This document shows, piece by piece, positions 15,308 to 22,248 of a DNA stretch of 36,619 nt (position 1 is the stretch's first letter; each line of letters starts with the position of its first letter). The notes under the pieces are model-generated. The model had not been told where the DNA came from and made no database searches. It saw only the letters and a list, made by a program, of their open reading frames with translations. Origin of the DNA: an uncultured Pseudomonadota bacterium (GTDB taxonomy: Bacteria; Pseudomonadota; Alphaproteobacteria; Rs-D84); assembly GCA_949288265.1 (NCBI GenBank), contig CASEJM010000025.1, forward strand, positions 1 to 36,619, in the 5' to 3' direction. Made by a program: the position numbers and the translations under genes.

Positions 15308-17023
15308 TTAGACTACGTAATAGCCTTGCGTTTCAACCGATAAAACAGTTGTTGGCAATTGTTCGTCGCTTGAAATCGTCCAAGGGGCGTTTATACAATT
15401 ACGTTCTGTTCCTAAGATGTTTATAGAAATATCACCGCTATAACCAACGGAACCGTCTTCGTAAAATTCGTGCGGTAAAATTGAGCGCGTTCCGTTAATG
15501 AATAGTGTTTTCGTATTTAATACGCGTACAGAAATTTTTCTGATTCGCAATATTCTTGCGTTATGTCCTGATGAGCGTAACGGTAGTGCCGAAGCAATGT
15601 AAGAGAAATTATATTTTCCGGCGTCAAGTAGCGATTCTTCGGAAAATTTTTCTAGATAAAACTTTTCGCCTCTTTCTACAACTACATTGGTTATACCGTC
15701 AAGAGTTGCAACAGATTTGAAAAGACCTTGCGTTTTATAGCGTGCCCAAGCAGAAATTCCTAGTGCAGAGTTTTGATTAAGTACAGCAATGTCTCCGTCC
15801 GACATTACAACGAATAATTGTTTAGTACTTTCATTGTAGGACAGATCAACAGGATTTTGCATTAAATGCTTTGCCTGAGTGCAAAGATCTTTTGCGTTAT
15901 AGTTTTCACCTAATGCATCTAAAGAAAGCTCTCGAATATCTTTCTGAGTTCCAGAGATAAAAACGGTTTCCCCTTCTATTTTTTGCGGAGGCAGGTATCG
16001 TGTTGTGACGCTTCCGACGGAAGTATGTTGCTTTATGTCAATATTAGCCGGCGTCAATGGTTTGCTTGATATAGCCCATTCACCAGAATTTGTTAGAATC
16101 TGCAAATTATCACTGCTGACTACGGTGCATATTTGTTGCCTTTGTTCGGATAAAAGAGTTATAAATATTGCTTCATCGTCTAAACCCGTTCCGACGTTAA
16201 AGTTGTTATGTTTTCCTACCTTAGACATCCATATACCGCTTGGCCATGATTTTGAACCACCAAATATAAGTCTGTCTTGATAAAATGTTATGCTGCATGG
16301 CCATCCGCGACGATTACTAAATGCTGCTTCGTACCAATCTGTGACAGGGTTTTCTGGAATGTTATATTGACCATTTGTATAAGCGTATACAGTAGTGGCA
16401 TTGATATATTCTGTTATCTGCCATTGATTATTTAAAAGCAATAATTGACCGCCTACGTTATTTGCAGTCCAGAAATTTTTATTAGTAGTTAATGTTGCAT
16501 AATTATTTCCGGCACTGTTTGCCGTTACAGAAATTTTTACGTCTTCTGCATCGTCGAATTTCATGAATGGTATATTTATCGTCATATCAGAATCGTTTCT
16601 AGAAAAATCGAAGCTAGTTAATACGAATCTTCCGTTTTCTTTTTTCAGTATCTGAGGACGATAATCTGGGTGCACGAAAATCATCGTGTCAAATCGTTGT
16701 GCGTATTGTATTTTCGGTAAAGCATCAGAAGTCCATGGTACTAATATGTCACGTACGCGTTCATCGTCATCGTACATCATCAGGTGACCGTTAGTAAGAA
16801 CCAGTAAGTACCGTTCTGTTTCACTGACTGAAAAAGGTATTAAACGTGCAGTTGAACTTAATGTGGTAACGGTTTGTAAACCTTTTCTTCGTTTTAGTCC
16901 TCCGCCAGATATAACATCCATGTTTTCTAGTTTTGATAATCCGTTAATATTATCACGCGCAAAAAATTCTGATGCTACTTCACCGTCAGCGAAAGAGCTT
17001 TGTGTTTTTATAAAATCAGCCAT
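15308..17023 (-). CDS. Podoviral tail tube / stabilisation protein (T7 gp12-like)
   Basis: This 571-residue beta-rich protein has the N-terminus of phage stabilisation/tail tubular B proteins: SFADGEVASEFFARDNINGL then LENMDVISGGGLKRRKGLQT. SETERYLLVLTNGHLMMYDD and YAQRFDTMIFVHPDYRPQIL match the following repeats. RRGWPCSITFYQDRLIFGGS is the family's most conserved stretch. It would form the nozzle below the portal and adaptor. It lies 14 bp downstream of the adaptor gene and is translated with it. At 571 residues it is somewhat shorter than T7 gp12 (794). Confidence 0.85.
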   Translation of the reverse strand: MADFIKTQSSFADGEVASEFFARDNINGLSKLENMDVISGGGLKRRKGLQTVTTLSSTARLIPFSVSETERYLLVLTNGHLMMYDDDERVRDILVPWTSDALPKIQYAQRFDTMIFVHPDYRPQILKKENGRFVLTSFDFSRNDSDMTINIPFMKFDDAEDVKISVTANSAGNNYATLTTNKNFWTANNVGGQLLLLNNQWQITEYINATTVYAYTNGQYNIPENPVTDWYEAAFSNRRGWPCSITFYQDRLIFGGSKSWPSGIWMSKVGKHNNFNVGTGLDDEAIFITLLSEQRQQICTVVSSDNLQILTNSGEWAISSKPLTPANIDIKQHTSVGSVTTRYLPPQKIEGETVFISGTQKDIRELSLDALGENYNAKDLCTQAKHLMQNPVDLSYNESTKQLFVVMSDGDIAVLNQNSALGISAWARYKTQGLFKSVATLDGITNVVVERGEKFYLEKFSEESLLDAGKYNFSYIASALPLRSSGHNARILRIRKISVRVLNTKTLFINGTRSILPHEFYEDGSVGYSGDISINILGTERNCINAPWTISSDEQLPTTVLSVETQGYYVV

Positions 17024-17037
17024 TTATGACCTCCGAA

Positions 17038-17559
17038 TTAAAAACGTGCGTTAATAAGAGAAAAATTTTCAATTTTGTCGTGAACAGATGATGTAGCGCT
17101 GTCTATAAATTTTGCGGACTGTAATTCCGTTTCATATAATGCGGCTAACATTCTAAATACAGTCTGATCTCCAATTAAAGGTATACAAAATTCCATTGCT
17201 AGTTTAGTGGTCACAAGTGACACGAAATAGCTAGGGAAGGCTTCCGGGGTAACGCGTACTATCGCAGTTATTGATATATTTTTTGATTTAGAAATTACTT
17301 TATTACCGATGATTTCACCGTTGCATTTTAATACGCGAAGGCATTCTGATGGTATAAGAAAATCTCCGTCATCATTTTGTGATAATTCAAATTTCTTGCA
17401 TGCAAAACGCCAAGGGTGTAGGGCCAATAGCATATCTATTATAGAGTCAAAAAGTGTACGAGATAATTGTGCCGCAGGAGTATCCTCTATTAGTGATTGT
17501 ATTGGTTTTTCACCAAGTTTCAGCAAGGCCATAGTACATAAATCTATTTTTGTATGCAT
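17038..17559 (-). CDS. Podoviral tail adaptor (T7 gp11 / tail tubular protein A-like)
   Basis: The adaptor joins portal to tail nozzle. The 173 residues begin with KIDLCTMALLKLGEKPIQSL, then ALHPWRFACKKFEL and the central segment FLIPSECLRVLKCNG, typical of the family. The C-terminal helix region LAMEFCIPLIGDQTVFRMLA also fits. I chose ATG 17559 because AAAGG lies 8 bases before it; an in-frame GTG at 17568 overlaps that site. A strong intrinsic terminator ends 26 nt upstream of this ATG. Confidence 0.85.
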   Translation of the reverse strand: MHTKIDLCTMALLKLGEKPIQSLIEDTPAAQLSRTLFDSIIDMLLALHPWRFACKKFELSQNDDGDFLIPSECLRVLKCNGEIIGNKVISKSKNISITAIVRVTPEAFPSYFVSLVTTKLAMEFCIPLIGDQTVFRMLAALYETELQSAKFIDSATSSVHDKIENFSLINARF

Positions 17560-17585
17560 AAAAATCACCTTTAAATTTTATGTAT

Positions 17586-17615
17586 AAAAAACCGGGGTAA
17601 TTGTTTTTACCCCGG
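17586..17615 (-). terminator. intrinsic terminator between head and tail genes
   Basis: CCGGGGTAA / TTACCCCGG with a 6-nt loop, followed on the minus strand by U6. It stands between the small head gene and the adaptor gene, 26 nt before the adaptor start codon. No promoter fits between them. Confidence 0.9.
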
Positions 17616-17623
17616 CAGTATTT

Positions 17624-17851
17624 TTAAGCTAAATCGGCAACTGTAACGCTGTCATTAACGGATATTTTTTTTATTGATGTATTATCTGATGCGTTAATGA
17701 TTACTATGTCACCTGTATTCATCAATGTTTTAACGCTATTAAAATATCCAGAAGCGCTAATCGTAGTCATTGTTTCGGTTGCGGCATAGTGCCACAAAGT
17801 AAATCCGTTTGCGTATGCAATTACGGATAAATTTTTATTTTGAAACGCCAT
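17624..17851 (-). CDS. Small head protein downstream of the capsid gene
   Basis: The 75-residue protein (MAFQNKNLSVIAYANGFTLW at the start, then a GYF and TGDIVIINASDN) belongs to a small conserved family found directly after this type of capsid gene in alphaproteobacterial podovirus-like prophages. The beta-rich composition and position suggest a head decoration or vertex protein; the role is inferred. It has an AGGAA ribosome-binding site, lies 45 bp downstream of the capsid gene, and is followed by a strong terminator. Confidence 0.7.
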   Translation of the reverse strand: MAFQNKNLSVIAYANGFTLWHYAATETMTTISASGYFNSVKTLMNTGDIVIINASDNTSIKKISVNDSVTVADLA

Positions 17852-17896
17852 TGATTTGTTCCTTTGAGTTTAAGTTTGTTTAATGCATAGATCTTT

Positions 17897-18721
17897 TTAA
17901 GATGCGCTTTCTTTGCATTTGATACGAACAATTCCGTCATTGTCGATCAGCACTGAGCCTTGTGACATGCTGTTGCTGATAAAGTGCGCGGCGCGCTCTC
18001 CGTGCCATGAAATGTCAGTTTTTACTTCCTGACCGCATGCATGACCGATGCTGGTTGCGTGATACATAAAGCAATCACGATTTGCTGTTGATAATGGCAG
18101 GTCGTTATATAATACCCATGTAATACCTAACCATTTTTTAGAAGCTCCTCCGGAAATTAGCGGTAAATTATCACCGACATAATCTGCGGAAACGAATTCT
18201 TCCATAGACAACAATTCGTTCCATTGATGTACTCCTACAACTGCGTATCTGCGTCCGTCGTCTGGAACATCGTTTTTGTTTAATACTTCTAAAGCTGATA
18301 AAATAAGAGTCTTTGTAAGACCTGTCGTATAATTACCAACGGCATTAGTTGCTTGCTTCATTGCGGATACAATCAATTCGTCGGTTTTGCGCCCAAGCGC
18401 ATATGCGCCCGCAGAAGCAACTACGCGACGTTCATCCACGTTTGTCTTTAATTCATCTAACGCGTCAACCCAATCGCCTGCATAGTAATCTTGCAAGACG
18501 CATTCAACTGGTTCATGGTTTAAGTTCATAACAGGAACAATACCATGACGTGATTTTGTGCTGGCTGTACCGCGTCCAACTTTTTGAAATGTTGTAGATG
18601 CGCCAACGACGCCAGATTTACTGCGAACCGTTGAACGCAGTTTTGTGCCCATTTGTTGATATGCCAAATGAACATCGGCCTCGAACTGTTTTACAAAGAC
18701 CTGGTCAATTGAAACAGACAT
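17897..18721 (-). CDS. Major capsid protein (podoviral, BPP-1-like family)
   Basis: The 274 residues match the major capsid family of alphaproteobacterial and BPP-1-like podoviruses. Marker stretches are FVKQFEADVHLAYQQMGTKL, GASTTFQKVGRGTASTKSRH, QDYYAGDWVDALDELKTNVD and GAYALGRKTDELIVSAM. The C-terminal HACGQEVKTDISWHGERAAH also fits. It would form the icosahedral shell with the HK97 fold expected for this family. AAGGA precedes the ATG. A hairpin with a U7 tract ends 25 nt before the start codon, and further terminator-like hairpins lie upstream, so its transcription is either attenuated or depends on antitermination. Confidence 0.88.
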   Translation of the reverse strand: MSVSIDQVFVKQFEADVHLAYQQMGTKLRSTVRSKSGVVGASTTFQKVGRGTASTKSRHGIVPVMNLNHEPVECVLQDYYAGDWVDALDELKTNVDERRVVASAGAYALGRKTDELIVSAMKQATNAVGNYTTGLTKTLILSALEVLNKNDVPDDGRRYAVVGVHQWNELLSMEEFVSADYVGDNLPLISGGASKKWLGITWVLYNDLPLSTANRDCFMYHATSIGHACGQEVKTDISWHGERAAHFISNSMSQGSVLIDNDGIVRIKCKESAS

Positions 18722-18746
18722 TATTAAAATCCTTTTTTATAAAAGT

Positions 18747-18772
18747 AAAAAAAGACGTAAATATATTACGTC
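18747..18772 (-). terminator. terminator-like hairpin in the capsid leader
   Basis: GACGTAA-TATAT-TTACGTC followed by U7 on the minus strand. It ends 25 nt upstream of the capsid ATG, and the remaining 25 nt contain the ribosome-binding site but no spaced -35/-10 pair. Confidence 0.75.
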
Positions 18773-18860
18773 AGTTAAATTTTGTGCTTATGGTTATGCA
18801 TTTAATGCGCCATCCACAAAACGTTTGTATGGGTCCTTTAAAAGGATTGTCCAGGTTAAA

Positions 18861-18897
18861 ATAATCAGTCATACTTGCGCATAATATGACTGATTAT
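18861..18897 (-). terminator. long hairpin, 13 bp perfect stem
   Basis: ATAATCAGTCATA / TATGACTGATTAT with an 11-nt loop. The tract after it on the minus strand is moderately U-rich (TTTT). It could be a third terminator or an operator/RNA element. The start of the possible micro-ORF (18794-18872) lies in the stem. Confidence 0.5.
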
Positions 18898-18903
18898 TTA
18901 AAT

Positions 18904-18930
18904 AAAAAAAATCCGAAATATATTCGGATT
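18904..18930 (-). terminator. intrinsic terminator (second after the H1-like gene)
   Basis: AATCCGAA / TTCGGATT with a 5-nt loop, followed on the minus strand by a run of about eight U. Confidence 0.85.
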
Positions 18931-18941
18931 GATGATATAAA

Positions 18942-18967
18942 ATAAAAATCCCCGATTAACGGGGATT
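18942..18967 (-). terminator. intrinsic terminator of the H1-like gene
   Basis: AATCCCCG / CGGGGATT with a 5-nt loop lies 5 bases past the stop codon and is followed by TTTTTATTTT on the minus strand. Confidence 0.9.
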
Positions 18968-18972
18968 AAATA

Positions 18973-19281
18973 TTATTTTTTCTTTGCAAGTGCTTTTTTA
19001 GCAACTGGCTTTTTTGCTGCAACTTTTTTTACAGCTGGCTTTTTAGCAACTGGTTTTTTTGCTGCAACTTTTTTTACAGCTGGCTTTTTAGCAACTGGCT
19101 TTTTAGCAGCAACTTTTTTTACAGCTGGCTTTTTAGCAGCAACTTTTTTTGCAGGTGCTTTTTTAGCAACTGGTTTTTTTGCAGCTGGTTTTTTTACAGC
19201 CGGCTTTTTCGCAGCTGGTTTTGCCGCTGGCTTTTTCGCAGCAGTTTTTTTCGCAGCTGGTTTCAAGAATGTGAATGCCAT
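18973..19281 (-). CDS. Histone H1-like lysine/alanine-rich DNA-binding protein
   Basis: The 102-residue protein is almost entirely AAKK, PAVKK and PVAKK repeats after a short MAFTFLKP leader, as in bacterial H1-like proteins (HctB/AlgP-type tails). Such tails bind and condense DNA without sequence preference. The last part consists of three near-identical 15-residue units. It has a strong GGAGAG ribosome-binding site, its own promoter (19337-19365) and two terminators, so it is an independent transcription unit. It is nonetheless placed between the scaffold and capsid genes; whether it is a host nucleoid protein or acts in DNA packaging cannot be told from sequence. Confidence 0.85.
   Translation of the reverse strand: MAFTFLKPAAKKTAAKKPAAKPAAKKPAVKKPAAKKPVAKKAPAKKVAAKKPAVKKVAAKKPVAKKPAVKKVAAKKPVAKKPAVKKVAAKKPVAKKALAKKK
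19001..19135. repeat. three 45-bp tandem repeats in the H1-like gene
   Basis: The element beginning GCTGCAAC (or GCAGCAAC) recurs at 19016, 19061 and 19106, a 45-bp period that encodes [15 protein letters not shown] units. The number of units is likely to vary between strains through slippage. Confidence 0.85.
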
Positions 19282-19336
19282 TCTTCTCTCCTTTTTATTT
19301 TTTTGGATAGAACAAATTTTTTTTGTTCTTATTTAT

Positions 19337-19365
19337 ATTTTATATGAAACAAAAAAAATAGTAAA
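19337..19365 (-). promoter_or_regulatory. promoter of the H1-like gene
   Basis: On the minus strand TTTACT-N17-TAAAAT lies about 56 bp upstream of the ATG. A hairpin (AGAACAAA / TTTGTTCT, 19309-19329) follows in the leader, just before the ribosome-binding site. Confidence 0.55.
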
Positions 19366-19385
19366 GAAGAAAGTGCATTTTTTCT

Positions 19386-20042
19386 TCACGAATATAATTT
19401 TTTAAAACCATTTTCTATTTTGCGAACGTATTCTGGATCTTGATCGCGCCAATATTTTGGATCGCGCATCATACGACGAAGGTCATTATCAGTTAAATTT
19501 TTTGATTGTAAATCATCTGTTTGAACTTTGGGTTCCATTGATTGCATCATTGCGTATATGCCACGGATTCCTTCGGGTGTAGAGCATAGTTCATTAAAAG
19601 CTTCACGAGGAAGATACTTTTCACCGAATGTATTTATAGCACGTAATGCTTCATGCATTTTATCATCATTCCCAAAGAAGTTTTTTAATTCGGCAATCGC
19701 ATTAGTTTCATTTTTTGTATTAAATAAATCAGATAATACGGGTGCTAAAAATTCTTCTGCAATTTGATAAATTTTTTCAACTTGCGAAGAAGTTAAACCA
19801 ATTTCAAAAAATTTTTCACGTAAAGTTTCATCGTCAAACATTGCATTAGTGGGGTATTCACTTGCTTTCTCTGGTACGCCGATTGCGCGGTTAAATTTTG
19901 CTCGTGTTTCCGCATCAGAGTTGTCGTCTGGTATAGAAATCATAGTTCCAATTTTCTTTTCTAATTCAGCATATGATTTTAATAAAGCGTCAGTATTTAA
20001 TTTTCCTTCTGTGTTAAGAAATTTTTCTGGAATTTTTTCCAT
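19386..20042 (-). CDS. Capsid assembly (scaffold) protein, podoviral
   Basis: The 218-residue acidic, helical protein matches phage scaffold proteins of the T7 gp9-like group. The N-terminal KFLNTEGKLNTDALLKSYAE-type segment, IGVPEKASEYP and the C-terminal LRRMMRDPKYWRDQDPEYVR are characteristic; the last region binds the capsid protein in related phages. Scaffolds guide procapsid assembly and leave before DNA packaging. The start codon lies inside the holin gene (29-nt overlap), so translation is coupled. Confidence 0.82.
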   Translation of the reverse strand: MEKIPEKFLNTEGKLNTDALLKSYAELEKKIGTMISIPDDNSDAETRAKFNRAIGVPEKASEYPTNAMFDDETLREKFFEIGLTSSQVEKIYQIAEEFLAPVLSDLFNTKNETNAIAELKNFFGNDDKMHEALRAINTFGEKYLPREAFNELCSTPEGIRGIYAMMQSMEPKVQTDDLQSKNLTDNDLRRMMRDPKYWRDQDPEYVRKIENGFKKLYS

Positions 20043-20232
20043 TGCTTTTTCCTTTTGTTTCGCTTGATTTTCGCAGAAAATAAATTCCGCCTAATGTAAA
20101 TATTGATTGCAGCATTGTGAATATATCTACATCACCAACCATATATGCGCCTAGTGCTGATAGTATACCAATGCCAGAAATTATGTATGTTCTATGTCCC
20201 GCAAGGAAGCCACCGTTAATAATTTTTTTCAT
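20014..20232 (-). CDS. Holin-like small membrane protein
   Basis: The 72-residue protein (start ATG 20232) has two hydrophobic helices, about 13-31 (YIISGIGILSALGAYMVGD) and 36-51 (IFTMLQSIFTLGGIYF), separated by a short acidic turn. A basic tail follows (KSSETKGKSNGKNSRK). This is the layout of class II-type holins, and the gene follows the endolysin gene by 14 bp. It should permeabilise the inner membrane so that the endolysin reaches the wall. A longer frame beginning at 20304 overlaps the endolysin gene and lacks a plausible start. Confidence 0.75.
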   Translation of the reverse strand: MKKIINGGFLAGHRTYIISGIGILSALGAYMVGDVDIFTMLQSIFTLGGIYFLRKSSETKGKSNGKNSRKIS

Positions 20233-20246
20233 CTTATACTCGTTAG

Positions 20247-20657
20247 TTATAAATAAAATAAAATTCCATCTATATCCGCAACGTAACCGCGTGCAATTGC
20301 CCATTCTGGCATCTTGTCGTCACGGTGAAAGCGTGTTGCACCATAACAACTGTCTGGTAATGTGCCTTTTAACATTCGCGTTACAACACGCAGACACATT
20401 TGAAATTTTTTATCGCTTGGTTCAACATGCAGTAATTTATTATTCGGAGATGTTTTGTTTAACGATTCAAATATTTCTTTGTCAGATAATATTTGTTGAA
20501 AAGAGTAACCTGATTTAACCGCAAAATTATGAATCATAGACGTTAACGCTTCTACGGCACGTAATGATATTGCATGAGTTTCTGCATATACTATGCGAGC
20601 CATTTTATACGGAATTTTTTTTGATTCGTCTGGATTCCTTATTAGTGTCAGTTGCAT
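20247..20657 (-). CDS. Cell-wall hydrolase / endolysin (SleB, Hydrolase_2 family)
   Basis: The 136 residues contain the Hydrolase_2 pattern: ARIVYAETHAISLRAVEALT with the likely catalytic Glu26, a central helix, and the signature CYGATRFHRDDKMPEWA with the conserved ATxFH and P-x-W. Members cleave peptidoglycan, probably as lytic transglycosylases. There is no signal peptide, so export would depend on the adjacent holin. It is the first gene of the module; two tandem terminators end 23 nt before its start codon. Confidence 0.82.
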   Translation of the reverse strand: MQLTLIRNPDESKKIPYKMARIVYAETHAISLRAVEALTSMIHNFAVKSGYSFQQILSDKEIFESLNKTSPNNKLLHVEPSDKKFQMCLRVVTRMLKGTLPDSCYGATRFHRDDKMPEWAIARGYVADIDGILFYL

Positions 20658-20680
20658 TGTTATGCGTTCCTTTGCTTAAT

Positions 20681-20739
20681 AAAAAAGGTCGCACAGTAGT
20701 GCGACCTAAAAATAAAAAAATCCGTCAGTTTCCTGCGGA
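20681..20739 (-). terminator. tandem intrinsic terminators between birA and the particle module
   Basis: The first hairpin (20721-20739, TCCGCAG-GAAA-CTGACGGA on the minus strand, one bulge) is followed by U7. The second (20686-20707, AGGTCGCAC / GTGCGACCT) is followed by U6. They should stop birA transcripts; the second ends only 23 nt before the endolysin ATG. Confidence 0.88.
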
Positions 20740-20813
20740 CAAAATTTTTCTTATTTATGCGTAATATAATATCACATTTTTGTATAAATGTCAAGGTAAT
20801 ATTTTATCGCAGT

Positions 20814-21482
20814 TTAACACATGCTGATTTCATCACCATATGTTAATAAATACCTAGAACCATTTCTTAATACCAATGCGCCATTTTCATTAATGCCAAT
20901 AAGTTCTGCTTCTTCACCCCTATATTTTACAATTTTGTTTAAACCGGTTGCTAAATCCATCCAACGTGCACGTACCAAAGGGAAATCTGTGCGCCGCCAT
21001 TTATCTAAATTTTTCATAAGTTTGTTAAGTAAGTCTGATTTATCAATTTTTGCGTAATTGTCCAGTTTTGTTGTCTGATAATTTTCAACAGTGGGGTTAG
21101 ATTTTATGTTTATACCGATTCCTATGATTACGAAGCGTCCGGCATATTCCGTAAGCGTACCCGAAACCTTTTTTCCGTCAATTAATATATCATTAGGCCA
21201 TTTTATTTTCGGGTGAATGCCGAATGCAATTAAACTTTCTGCGATTGCTACGGCAATCATGTAAGACAAACGTGGATCTCGTTCTTCAGCGTCAAATATA
21301 AAACTTGCATATAAATTTCCGTGATGAGATATCCAAGTTCTTTTATACCTGCCACGTCCTGCTGATTGTGCCTCTGCCATTATTACAGTATGATCACGTG
21401 CCTCGCCAGTTGCAACTAGGTTTAGCGCATATGTTTGAGTGCTAGAAATTTTATCAAAAGAAATTAATTTATAGCTCGCCAA
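20814..21482 (-). CDS. birA: Biotin-[acetyl-CoA-carboxylase] ligase, catalytic type
   Basis: BirA activates biotin with ATP and attaches it to the biotin carboxyl carrier protein. The 222 residues contain only the ligase and C-terminal SH3-like domains; no DNA-binding HTH, so this is a group I enzyme that cannot act as the biotin repressor. Motifs are the SSTQTYA substrate region, the biotinyl-AMP loop GRGRYKRTW (42-50) and KWPNDILIDGKKVSG. The start is a TTG at 21482 preceded by GGGG; no earlier ATG exists. It overlaps the upstream winged-helix gene by 14 nt. Confidence 0.93.
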   Translation of the reverse strand: MASYKLISFDKISSTQTYALNLVATGEARDHTVIMAEAQSAGRGRYKRTWISHHGNLYASFIFDAEERDPRLSYMIAVAIAESLIAFGIHPKIKWPNDILIDGKKVSGTLTEYAGRFVIIGIGINIKSNPTVENYQTTKLDNYAKIDKSDLLNKLMKNLDKWRRTDFPLVRARWMDLATGLNKIVKYRGEEAELIGINENGALVLRNGSRYLLTYGDEISMC

Positions 21483-21891
21483 TTTTATATACCCCGTTTA
21501 TATTAATAATGAATTTTCGACCAAATGTTTTACGTAATTGATATATCGCGGTATCAACCGCGTGCGTTGTTGCGTTTGGTGAGTAACCTAATGCTTTACG
21601 TAAATCTGCTGCGGACATTCCGCCGGATTTATATAACATAATTACTATTTGTGCTTGTATGTAGGGTAATTGTACGTTACGCCCCAAAATATCTCGAAGT
21701 AATTGTATGTTACCGTCAATGGCACTTTGAATAGCTGTTTTAATTACTATCGGCGTTGCTGGTGTTTTTATATCTAAAGAATCAAAATCTAGGTAAGTTG
21801 GATTTGGGATTAAAGATACATCCGCCCCCAGCTCAGATAAAATCTGAAGCCACGTTTCATCTGAAGAGTATATTTTGATGCCTTCTAACAT
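21469..21891 (-). CDS. winged-helix DNA-binding protein upstream of birA
   Basis: The 140-residue protein has an unrecognised N-terminal half (possibly a degenerate receiver-like or mixed fold) and a C-terminal OmpR-type winged helix: ADLRKALGYSPNATTHAVDT followed by AIYQLRKTFG and the wing strand FIININGVYKIG. I chose ATG 21891 because the longer frame to 21945 starts inside a terminator hairpin. A possible promoter (TTGGAC with TATGCT 18 bp later) lies just upstream. Overlap with birA suggests translational coupling. The target is unknown. Confidence 0.75.
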   Translation of the reverse strand: MLEGIKIYSSDETWLQILSELGADVSLIPNPTYLDFDSLDIKTPATPIVIKTAIQSAIDGNIQLLRDILGRNVQLPYIQAQIVIMLYKSGGMSAADLRKALGYSPNATTHAVDTAIYQLRKTFGRKFIININGVYKIGEL

Positions 21892-21931
21892 GTTGTGTTT
21901 AGCATAATAAAAGAGTAGCACATTGTCCAAT

Positions 21932-21962
21932 AAAAAAGACCGCAAGCAGCGCGCGGTCTTTT
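21932..21962. terminator. bidirectional terminator after the short XRE gene
   Basis: AAAAGACCGC / GCGGTCTTTT with a 9-nt loop; U6 on the minus strand and U4 on the plus strand. It ends the XRE gene transcript. Confidence 0.88.
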
Positions 21963-21981
21963 GTATCCAAAACGCATTATT

Positions 21982-22227
21982 TTAATTGCGCTCTTTATTT
22001 TGCGAGTCAATAAACTTTGTAAAATCCTGGATGCTGGCGCCTGTTGACGACAGAATCTTGGAAATGCTGTTTGTTGACGGCCAACGAGGTTGACCTTCTT
22101 TGGACCAACGTTTGCTTTTATTAAAAGTCGTTGGATCCAAACCGCTACATTTTGCCAAACCTGAACATGACATTCCGTGTTCGGTCGCAAAGCGCTCTAT
22201 TGCCCGCCAGACATCTTCATGGGTCAT
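21982..22227 (-). CDS. Short XRE regulator (HTH part of an S24-type repressor)
   Basis: The 81 residues match the N-terminus of the alphaproteobacterial HTH/S24 regulators: MTHEDVWRAIERFATEHGMS, the recognition segment SGLDPTTFNKSKRWSKEGQP and RWPSTNSISKIL. Family members usually continue for another 120-150 residues with an S24 peptidase domain; here the protein stops at FIDSQNKERN, so the autoproteolytic domain is absent. The ATG has an extended ribosome-binding site, AGAGGAGAGAGAA. Two inverted repeats lie just upstream, and the neighbouring small RNA is perfectly complementary to 15 nt of this leader. Confidence 0.82.
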   Translation of the reverse strand: MTHEDVWRAIERFATEHGMSCSGLAKCSGLDPTTFNKSKRWSKEGQPRWPSTNSISKILSSTGASIQDFTKFIDSQNKERN

Positions 22228-22248
22228 TTCTCTCTCCTCTGGTTACTG

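Noticed and set aside
19001-19260. Repeats in the H1-like gene as a CRISPR array or satellite DNA
   Set aside because: The period of 45 bp keeps a reading frame of AAKK/PVAKK units with no unique spacers; it is a coding repeat.
20014-20304. Longer holin frame starting at 20304
   Set aside because: The extra 24 residues overlap the endolysin coding sequence and have no ribosome-binding site; the ATG at 20232 gives a normal holin.
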